A stretch of DNA of 11,000 bases from Pseudomonadota bacterium (GTDB lineage Bacteria; Pseudomonadota; Gammaproteobacteria; Pseudomonadales; UBA5518), in assembly GCA_022705125.1 (NCBI GenBank), contig JAKJFB010000065.1:1-11000 (forward strand). The letters are read 5' to 3'. Below are positions 5,795-11,000 of this stretch, piece after piece. The notes beneath the pieces are model-generated. The model had not been told where the DNA came from. It saw only the letters and a list, made by a program, of their open reading frames with translations, and made no database searches. The translations under genes were made by a program, and so were the position numbers. Within the stretch, counting starts at the first letter, position 1. Each line of letters opens with the position of its first letter.

Positions 5795-6427
5795 TCAGCC
5801 GGAAGGTTTGCCCAGCCGCCGCAGCCACCATTGCACGAATTGCCTGGCGTCATCGTGCCCCAGGGTGATGCCGAGCCCGGCTTCCATCACCAGCGTGCGG
5901 GCAACCGCGATCAGCAGCACGTTCAGGCCCGCGGTCGAGCAGCCGGGCGGCTGGATGGCGTCCACGTCGACGAGCGCGGCGAGAATTCTCGCGCGCCGCT
6001 GGCGCTCGCGCCGGGTCATCGCGGCGATCTCCTCGCGGATTGCCTTGCGGTGGTTCGCGAGGGCCATGAATTCCATCGCGAGCGCGGTCTGCTCCTGGTT
6101 GCAGTACACCGACCAGAGACTCTCCGGCGACTGCGCCGATTGCACGGCGTCGTCGAGTTTCCCGGCTTCGCGCGCGGCAGCGCGCCGGAACACCGCGAGG
6201 AACAGGTCGTCCGTGGCAGGAAAGTAATAATGCACCAGGGGAGGCTTGAGGCCGGCCTCCTTGGCCACGCGGCGGGAACTCACCGCGGCATAGCCCTCGT
6301 CCAGCATGAGTCGTTCGGCCGTGTCGATGATCAGCTTGAGCGAGGCCTCGCCCCTGGCACTGGTGGCGCCCTTCTGCGGCGTCCTGCGTGTCCGGGACGA
6401 TGCCGCCTGTTTTCCTGACGTGGGCAT
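5795..6427 (-). CDS. TetR/AcrR family transcriptional regulator
   Basis: This 210-residue regulator has a basic, disordered N-terminal arm (first about 27 residues, rich in Arg/Ser/Thr/Lys) followed by the TetR DNA-binding domain: LIIDTAERLMLDEGYAAVS, then SSRRVAKEAGLKPPLVHYYF, the helix-turn-helix at about 48-68. The remainder is an all-helical ligand and dimerisation domain of normal size. The frame is open to 6550, but the ATG at 6427 gives the usual arm; its Shine-Dalgarno is weak (AAGG too far upstream), so the start is less certain than the gene. It reads in the same direction as the dioxygenase operon 191 bp downstream and divergently from the dapB-like remnant. It probably represses the TauD operon, and perhaps itself; the ligand is unknown. 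Its GC is high, like the flanks and unlike the operon downstream. Confidence 0.9.
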   Translation of the reverse strand: MPTSGKQAASSRTRRTPQKGATSARGEASLKLIIDTAERLMLDEGYAAVSSRRVAKEAGLKPPLVHYYFPATDDLFLAVFRRAAAREAGKLDDAVQSAQSPESLWSVYCNQEQTALAMEFMALANHRKAIREEIAAMTRRERQRRARILAALVDVDAIQPPGCSTAGLNVLLIAVARTLVMEAGLGITLGHDDARQFVQWWLRRLGKPSG

Positions 6428-6504
6428 GACGGGAGAGTGCTTGCCTTGCGCATTTTCACGAACTTGCGGGTACTCTAGCACGCACCCCGGGTTCTTTCGC
6501 GCCA

Positions 6505-6525
6505 ACGGACGACGCGACGGTCCGT
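6505..6525. repeat. Inverted repeat in the divergent tetR intergenic region
   Basis: ACGGAC (6505-6510) and GTCCGT (6520-6525) form 6-bp arms around 9 nt. It lies between tetR and the rightward dapB-like remnant, about 80 bp from the tetR start, so it could be a regulator site or a leader hairpin. Six-base arms are not far above chance, and nothing else in the 147-bp gap (6428-6574) gives a convincing promoter. Confidence 0.25.
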
Positions 6526-6574
6526 GCGGCGATCCCCCCGGACGGATCACATCATGTCGAGCACAGGAGAAGCC

Positions 6575-6775
6575 ATGAAACTACGCGTCGTGCAGTGGTC
6601 CGTGGTCAACGTCGGGCGGCGCTCGATCATCGCGATCCACGCCAGTCCCCATCTCGAGCTCGTGGGCTGCTACGCGCGCGGAGCCGACAAGGCGGGCCAG
6701 GATGCCGGCGTGCTCGCCGGCATCCGCACCTGCGCCGATCTGCCGATCTGCGGTGCCGGTTTCGTGGTGAACTGA
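6575..6775 (+). pseudogene. Dihydrodipicolinate reductase-like NAD(P)-binding protein, N-terminal remnant
   Basis: A 66-codon frame begins MKLRVVQWSVVNVGRRSIIA with SPHLELVGCYARGADKAGQDAG. This is the opening Rossmann unit of the DapB-like / NAD(P)H-dependent amine dehydrogenase-like family, whose members run to about 330-360 residues. Here the reading frame ends with TGA at 6773-6775 after about the first 55-60 recognisable residues, and the next intact gene begins 13 nt later, so roughly 80 percent of the protein is missing rather than frameshifted. An excellent AGGAG lies 6 nt before the ATG at 6575, so translation probably still happens; an in-frame ATG at 6554 is a weaker alternative. 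It may now act as a leader cistron for the FAD oxidoreductase. The remnant interpretation rests on remembered family length. Confidence 0.72.
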
Positions 6776-6788
6776 GGCGAGTCCCGCG

Positions 6789-7904
6789 GTGGAGCGGCTC
6801 GATGCGGTGGTTATCGGCGCCGGCGTGGTGGGCCTCGCGGTGGCGCGCGCGCTGGCGCTTGCCGGTCGCGAGGTCACGGTGCTGGAGGCGGAACGACAGT
6901 TCGGCATGCACGCCAGCAGCCGCAACTCCGAGGTGATCCACGCGGGCATCTACTACGCACCGGGCAGCCTGAAGGCGCGCGCCTGCGTGGCCGGCCGGGA
7001 CATGCTCTACCGCTACTGCGCCGAGCGCGGCATCGCGCACCGGCGCATCGGTAAGCTGCTGGTCGCGGCGCATGCGGATGAAGTTCCCGCGCTGATGCAT
7101 TACCTCGACACCGCGCGCGCCAACGGTGTCGATGACCTCCGCGTGCTCGAACGTGCCGAGTGGCGCGAACTCGAGCCCGAGGTGGAGGCGATTGCCGCCG
7201 TGCTCTCGCCGTCGACCGGCATCGTCGACAGCCACGCACTGATGACGAGCCTGCTGGGTGATCTCGAGCGCGCCCGCGGCACGCTGGTGTGCAGCAGCCC
7301 CGTGTTCGGGGGCGCAGTGACGGACGGGGGGCTGCGGCTCGACGTCGGCGGCGCGGAACCGGTGCGCATCGCCTGCCGCACGGTGATCAATTGCGCCGGA
7401 CTGCGCGCACCACACGTTGCCGCGGCGCTAGGCACGCCGCCCGCATGGGTGCCGCCGGCGCATTTTGCGCGCGGCCACTGGTTCGCGCTGGCGGGCGCGT
7501 CGCCGTTCCGCCGCCTGGTCTACCCGATGCCGGAAGCCGGCGGGCTGGGCGTGCACGTGACGCTGGATCTCGCGGGACAGGCGCGCTTCGGTCCGGACGT
7601 CGAGTGGATCGACGGCATCGACTACTGCTTCGGCGAGGGGCGCGAGGCGGCGTTCCGCGCGGCGATCGCGCGTTACTACCCGGGCATCGGCAGGCGCGAG
7701 CTCGCGCCTGCGCACTGCGGCATCCGGGCGAAGATCGCCGGCCCCGGCGAGCCCGCGCAGGACTTCCGCGTCGACGGTCCGCGCGAGCACGGCATCTCCG
7801 GGCTGGTGAACCTGTTCGGCATCGAGTCGCCGGGGCTCACCGCGGTGCTGGCGCTGGCGGAGATCGCCACGGCGCAGATCGCCGATTCTCCGCGAACTCC
7901 CTGA
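6789..7904 (+). CDS. FAD-dependent oxidoreductase, L-2-hydroxyglutarate oxidase (LhgO)-like
   Basis: A 371-residue DAO-type flavoprotein. The N-terminus has the FAD-binding VVIGAGVVGLAVARALA (dinucleotide motif at 10-15) and an acidic end of strand 2 (VLEAE). The segment SSRNSEVIHAGIYYAPGSLKAR near 43-64 closely follows the signature of L-2-hydroxyglutarate dehydrogenases, and the mid region has CRTVINCAGLRAP, the usual second FAD contact. The C-terminus GLVNLFGIESPGLT matches the family. The likely reaction is oxidation of an L-2-hydroxy acid to the 2-oxo acid with electrons passed to quinone or O2. Start is GTG at 6789, preceded by GAGG that overlaps the stop of the upstream remnant, so translation may be coupled to it. 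It converges on the LldD-like gene with a 51-bp gap. A different 2-hydroxy or amino acid substrate is possible. Confidence 0.88.
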   Translation: MERLDAVVIGAGVVGLAVARALALAGREVTVLEAERQFGMHASSRNSEVIHAGIYYAPGSLKARACVAGRDMLYRYCAERGIAHRRIGKLLVAAHADEVPALMHYLDTARANGVDDLRVLERAEWRELEPEVEAIAAVLSPSTGIVDSHALMTSLLGDLERARGTLVCSSPVFGGAVTDGGLRLDVGGAEPVRIACRTVINCAGLRAPHVAAALGTPPAWVPPAHFARGHWFALAGASPFRRLVYPMPEAGGLGVHVTLDLAGQARFGPDVEWIDGIDYCFGEGREAAFRAAIARYYPGIGRRELAPAHCGIRAKIAGPGEPAQDFRVDGPREHGISGLVNLFGIESPGLTAVLALAEIATAQIADSPRTP

Positions 7905-7955
7905 AATTCGCGCGTGGCGCCGGCCTGCATCCTGAGCTCTTCCTGAATTCCTGGT

Positions 7956-9092
7956 TCACCAGAGCACGTTGTGATCGACATCGCCCAACCGGCTCACGCC
8001 CGTCAACGCCATCGAGACGTCGAGTTCGTTGCGTATCAGTTCGAGCGCGCGCGTGACGCCGGCCTTGCCCATGGCGCCGAGGCCGTACAGGAACGCCTTG
8101 CCGATCATCGTGCCGTGTGCCCCGAGTGCCAGAGCCTTGAGTACGTCCTGGCCGCTGCGCACGCCGCTGTCACAGAGCAGTTCTGCCTCCCCGCCCAGCG
8201 CGTCGGCGATGCCGGGCAGTGCGTCTATCGCCGCAGGCGCGCCGTCGAGCTGGCGCCCGCCGTGGTTCGAGACCACGATCGCATCGGCACCGGCGCGCAC
8301 CGCGTGCCGTGCGTCGTCGGGATCGAGTATGCCCTTGACGATCAGTTTGCCCGGCCAGCGGCCGCGCACCCACTCGACGTCGGCCCAGTCGAGCGAGGCA
8401 TCGAACTGTCCGGCAATCCATTGCGACAGCGTGGCGAGCCCGCGTCCGCTCGGCGCATAGCCGGCGAGATTGCCGAAGCTGCGGCCCTTCGCCCCGAGCA
8501 TGCCCAGCGCCCAGCGGGGTTTCAGCGCCATATCGAGCAGGTTTGCCATCGTCAGCTTCGGGGGCACCGTGAGCCCGTTCTTGAGATCACGGTGGCGTTG
8601 TCCCTGCACCTGCAGGTCGGCGGTGAGTATCAGCGCCGGGCACCCGGCCGCCACCGCGCGCCCGATCAGTTCGGCCACGAAGCCGCGATCGCGCATCACG
8701 TAGAGCTGGAACCAGAAGGGCTCGCGCGTACCCGCACGCACCTGCTCGATCGAGAGGATCGACATCGTGCTCAATGCGAAGGGCACGCCGAATTCCGCGG
8801 CGGCCTGCGCCGCGAGCATCTCGCCGTTGGCGTGCATCAGTCCCGTCAGCCCGGTCGGCGCAAGCGCCACCGGCATCGTGACCGGCTGGCCCAGCATCGT
8901 GCTCGCGGTGCTGCGCCCGGAGACGTCGACCATCACGCGCTGGCGCAGCCGGATGCGGTCCAGCGCGGCGCGATTGTCGCGGATCGTGAGTTCGTCGTAG
9001 GAGCCGCGGTCGACGTAGTCGAAGATCGCGCGCGGCGCGCGGCGTTTCGCGAGCAGCCGCAGGTCCTCGTTGCAGGTAACGACGCGAGCCAT
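7956..9092 (-). CDS. lldD: FMN-dependent alpha-hydroxy-acid dehydrogenase, LldD-like (L-lactate)
   Basis: A 378-residue member of the FMN-dependent L-lactate dehydrogenase / glycolate oxidase / mandelate dehydrogenase family, a TIM barrel that oxidises L-2-hydroxy acids. Visible: FDYVDRGSYDE at 24-34, the PVALAPTGLTGL strand, FWFQLYV near 126-132 with the substrate tyrosine, TADLQVQGQRHRDLKNG near 158-174, LIVKGIL with FMN-binding Lys253, and VSNHGGRQLDG with catalytic His277 and Arg280; CDSGVRSG near 307-314 binds the FMN phosphate. The ATG comes one base after the rhaI stop (TGACATG), so the genes are translationally coupled. In this setting it most likely converts the L-lactate produced by RhaD to pyruvate. 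Glycolate or mandelate cannot be excluded from sequence; the symbol is given on context. Confidence 0.88.
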   Translation of the reverse strand: MARVVTCNEDLRLLAKRRAPRAIFDYVDRGSYDELTIRDNRAALDRIRLRQRVMVDVSGRSTASTMLGQPVTMPVALAPTGLTGLMHANGEMLAAQAAAEFGVPFALSTMSILSIEQVRAGTREPFWFQLYVMRDRGFVAELIGRAVAAGCPALILTADLQVQGQRHRDLKNGLTVPPKLTMANLLDMALKPRWALGMLGAKGRSFGNLAGYAPSGRGLATLSQWIAGQFDASLDWADVEWVRGRWPGKLIVKGILDPDDARHAVRAGADAIVVSNHGGRQLDGAPAAIDALPGIADALGGEAELLCDSGVRSGQDVLKALALGAHGTMIGKAFLYGLGAMGKAGVTRALELIRNELDVSMALTGVSRLGDVDHNVLW

Positions 9093-9093
9093 G

Positions 9094-10485
9094 TCAGACG
9101 ATGCCCGAGCCGCTGCCCGCGACGGCGGGTCGGGCCGGCGCGAGGCGCTCGCGGTAGCGCGCCGCGCGGTAGCAGGTGATCGGGTCGATCGCGCCGCCGG
9201 CGCGCCGGCGTGCTTCCGCCAGGATCGGCGAGACGTCGCAGTGGAAGGCGCGCTTGAGAGTGTTGCCGGCCATCAGCGCGTCATTCGCATCCTGACAGGC
9301 ACCGAGCGCTGAGCGGTCCACCAGCAATGCCTGCACGTAGCAGCGCTGCACCGTGGCCGCCGAGTTCATCAGGCTCTCGATGGGGTCGGTGACGTTGTGC
9401 GACTGGTCCAGCAGGTAGTCGGGATCGAAGCCCGGCACCTGGCGCTGTTCGGCATCGACCAGCTCGTTGAACACGAGGAACAGCTGGTAAGGGTTGATCG
9501 AGCCGCTGTCGAGATCGTCGTCACCGTACTTGCTGTCGTTGAAGTGAAAGCCCGCGAGCTTGCCGAACTGCACCAGCCGCGCGACGATCATCTCGATGTT
9601 CACGTTGGGGGCGTGGTGTCCTAGGTCGACCAGGGAGCGCGCCTTTTCGCCGAGCTGCATGGCGCAGAGCACGCTGGTGCCCCAGTCCTGGATCACGGTG
9701 GAGTAGAAGGCCGGCTCGTAGCACTTGTGCTCGATGAACATCTGCCAGTCGGCAGGCAGCGCGGCATAGATCGTGCGCGCGGAATCGAGGTAGCGCTCCA
9801 GCGCGCGCACGAGGTGCTGCTGCCCGGGGAAATTGCCACCGTCGCCGATCCACACGGTCAGCGCGCGCGAACCGAGCGCCTGCCCGTAGCGGATGCAGTC
9901 GAGGTTGTGCGCGATCGCCTGCTCGCGCACCGCGGCGCTGGTGTGCGTCAGCGAGCCGAAGCGGTATGACAGCGGCTGTCCCGGCTGGTCCTGGAAGGTG
10001 TTCGAGTTCACCGCGTCGAAGCCCAGTCCCAGTGCCGCGGCGTGCTCGCGCAGCGCCGCATAGTCCGACACGCAGTCCCAGGGGAAGTGCGGCGAGACGC
10101 GCGGTGTGCAGCGCACCAGGCGCTGGATCACGGCGCAGTCCTCGAGTTTCTCGAACACGTTGCGTGGCTCGGCCTTGTCCCATGGAATGTGGAGCGACAC
10201 GGTCGGGGTGGCGCGGGTCAGCTCGTTGATCACGGCGCAATCCTCGATCTTGTCGAAGATGTCGCGCGGCTCGCCTGGGCCGGGAAAGCGGGCGAAGCGT
10301 GTGCCGCCGGTGCCCACGCCCCAGCTCGGCACGGCGACCGCGAAGGCGGCGGCGCGCGCGGTGATGGCCTCGATGTCCAATCCCGAGCGCGCTAGTTGCT
10401 CGCCGAGCGCGGCATAGTCGCTGGCGAGTGCGGCGGCGTGAGTCAGGTTTTGCCCGGCGATGAATTCAGGGGTGAAGAGGGTCAT
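9094..10485 (-). CDS. rhaI: L-rhamnose isomerase (Pseudomonas stutzeri type) with internal 34-residue duplication
   Basis: Interconverts L-rhamnose and L-rhamnulose in the cytoplasm, using divalent metal. The protein follows the P. stutzeri L-RhI family from AVPSWGVGTGGTRFARFPG near 51-69 to the C-terminus. The expected metal ligands are present: Glu252 (IEHKCYEP), Asp287 and His290 (VDLGHHAPN), His314 (GFHFND), Asp322 and Asp324 (KYGDDD), then QSHNVTDPIES. All sit about 33 positions later than in the P. stutzeri enzyme as I recall it, because residues 72-105 are repeated in diverged form at 106-139. Length is 463 aa against about 430 for the family. The ATG at 10485 has AGAGGAAA 8 nt upstream; the frame is open further up but overlaps rhaD. 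It follows the rhaD stop by 13 nt and abuts the lldD-like gene. Activity is plausible but unproven. Confidence 0.94.
   Translation of the reverse strand: MTLFTPEFIAGQNLTHAAALASDYAALGEQLARSGLDIEAITARAAAFAVAVPSWGVGTGGTRFARFPGPGEPRDIFDKIEDCAVINELTRATPTVSLHIPWDKAEPRNVFEKLEDCAVIQRLVRCTPRVSPHFPWDCVSDYAALREHAAALGLGFDAVNSNTFQDQPGQPLSYRFGSLTHTSAAVREQAIAHNLDCIRYGQALGSRALTVWIGDGGNFPGQQHLVRALERYLDSARTIYAALPADWQMFIEHKCYEPAFYSTVIQDWGTSVLCAMQLGEKARSLVDLGHHAPNVNIEMIVARLVQFGKLAGFHFNDSKYGDDDLDSGSINPYQLFLVFNELVDAEQRQVPGFDPDYLLDQSHNVTDPIESLMNSAATVQRCYVQALLVDRSALGACQDANDALMAGNTLKRAFHCDVSPILAEARRRAGGAIDPITCYRAARYRERLAPARPAVAGSGSGIV
10069..10272 (-). repeat. In-frame tandem duplication of 102 bp inside rhaI
   Basis: Copy 1 (10171-10272) encodes residues 72-105 and copy 2 (10069-10170) residues 106-139. 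The period is exactly 102 bp, or 34 codons. By hand count 21 of 34 residues and about 70 of 102 bases are identical, with a shared 12-base run GATCACGGCGCA on the plus strand. Both copies keep EPR, EDCAVI, TP, VS and H-x-PWD. The divergence excludes a recent slippage event. Confidence 0.85.
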
Positions 10486-10498
10486 GTTGCGTTTCCTC

Positions 10499-11000
10499 TC
10501 AGCGCGTGAACGAGGGAGCATGTCCCGCGTCGACGTTGATGATATTGCCGGTCGATTTGGCGGAGCGGTCCGAGACCAGGAAATACACTGCCTCGGCGAT
10601 GTCCTCGGGGAAGACGTTGCGTTTGAGCAGGCTCCTCTGGCGGTAGTGCTCCTCGAGCTCGCTCTCGTCCATGCGGTAGGCCTCGGCGCGCTCGCGCCGC
10701 CATTCGCCGCCCCAGATCTTCGAGCCGCGCAGCACGGCGTCGGGATTGACGTGCGGCGCGCCCTCGAGCGCGACCGCGCGCGCCAGTTGCACTTCGGCCG
10801 CCTTGGCGGTGCAGTACGCCGAGGCATTCGGCGAGGCCACCAGCGCGTTCTTGCTGGCAATGAAGGCGATCGCGCCGCCGCAGCCCTGGCGTTTCAGCAA
10901 CCGGAAGGCCTCGCGCGTGACCAGAAAGTAGCCGGTGGCGAGGATGGCGATGTTGCGGTTCCACAGTTCGAGGCTCGTGTCCTCGAGCGGTGCGGAGCTC
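10499..11000 (-). CDS. rhaD: Bifunctional rhamnulose-1-phosphate aldolase / alcohol dehydrogenase, C-terminal SDR part (5' end outside window)
   Basis: Only the last 167 codons are in the window; the frame is open at the right edge. The visible part is the SDR half: LELWNRNIAILATGYFLV, then AIAFIASKNALVASPNASAYCTAKAA with the catalytic serine and Y-x-x-x-K (YCTAK), PDAVLRGSKIW, and the end SAKSTGNIINVDAGHAPSFTR, which is the characteristic C-terminus of bacterial RhaD fusion proteins. In those, the N-terminal class II aldolase splits L-rhamnulose 1-phosphate to DHAP and L-lactaldehyde, and the SDR half oxidises the lactaldehyde. Its position 13 nt upstream of rhaI supports this. Oddity: between ALEGAP and VNPDAVLRG the usual GIRVN-type beta-6 segment seems about six residues short. 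The aldolase half cannot be checked here. Confidence 0.88.
   Translation of the reverse strand, partial: SSAPLEDTSLELWNRNIAILATGYFLVTREAFRLLKRQGCGGAIAFIASKNALVASPNASAYCTAKAAEVQLARAVALEGAPHVNPDAVLRGSKIWGGEWRRERAEAYRMDESELEEHYRQRSLLKRNVFPEDIAEAVYFLVSDRSAKSTGNIINVDAGHAPSFTR

Noticed and set aside
4737..6227. 496-codon plus-strand open frame across the dioxygenase and tetR genes
   Set aside because: It runs antisense through two recognised genes and a promoter region, and shows no domain-like pattern.
7971..9179. 402-codon plus-strand open frame opposite the lldD-like gene
   Set aside because: It is a mirror frame of a well-conserved enzyme, with His/Arg/Ala-rich low-complexity translation.
10486..10860. 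Upstream in-frame extension of rhaI to a start at 10860
   Set aside because: The extension overlaps the rhaD coding sequence in another frame and is low-complexity Arg/Thr/Ser-rich; the ATG at 10485 has a good ribosome-binding site and family-like N-terminus.
1..11000. Search for tRNA, rRNA, CRISPR arrays, transposases, phage or defence genes
   Set aside because: Nothing with the required structure or motifs was seen; apart from the REP pair no mobile-element trace is visible.

Overview
The window is high-GC bacterial chromosomal DNA, densely packed with catabolic genes. A paired, inverted REP-type repeat with GTAG heads (1416-1468) and the gene families point to a gammaproteobacterium, possibly in the Xanthomonas/Nevskia/Pseudomonas range. 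That placement is inference, and no rRNA, tRNA, phage, transposase or CRISPR is visible.

Layout. 1-1419 (+): 3' part of an acyl-CoA synthetase-type adenylate-forming enzyme, ending on a REP pair. 1509-2642 (-): luciferase-like flavin monooxygenase, convergent with the synthetase. Its upstream region (2643-2993) carries a perfect FNR/ANR-like box and a 15-bp palindrome. 2994-5603 (-): a putative operon transcribed right to left. It holds a TauD/TfdA 2-oxoglutarate/Fe(II) dioxygenase, a DHRS1-like SDR, a SnoaL/NTF2-like protein and a C-terminal remnant of a carboxymuconolactone-decarboxylase-family gene. A good sigma-70 promoter with an adjoining palindrome lies at 5670-5715. 5795-6427 (-): TetR regulator. 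6575-6775 (+): N-terminal remnant of a dihydrodipicolinate-reductase-like gene. 6789-7904 (+): FAD oxidoreductase of the L-2-hydroxyglutarate oxidase type. 7956-11000 (-): L-rhamnose operon, in transcription order rhaD (3' end only), rhaI, then an FMN-dependent L-lactate-type dehydrogenase.

How the genes fit together. The right-hand block makes a coherent pathway. RhaI converts L-rhamnose to L-rhamnulose. After phosphorylation by a kinase outside the window, bifunctional RhaD splits the product to DHAP and L-lactaldehyde and oxidises the latter to L-lactate. The LldD-like enzyme would then give pyruvate. The left half looks like degradation of an unidentified, probably aliphatic, alicyclic or aromatic substrate: oxygenases, a dehydrogenase, a SnoaL-fold protein and CoA activation under TetR control.

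Main oddities. (1) RhaI carries a diverged in-frame tandem duplication of 34 residues that makes it 463 aa instead of about 430. (2) The RhaD SDR half seems to lack a short segment around strand beta-6. (3) Two gene remnants bracket the TetR/TauD/SDR/SnoaL cluster, and the TauD-SDR-SnoaL part has visibly lower GC than its surroundings. (4) Candidate regulatory palindromes lie upstream of the flavin monooxygenase and of the TauD operon.
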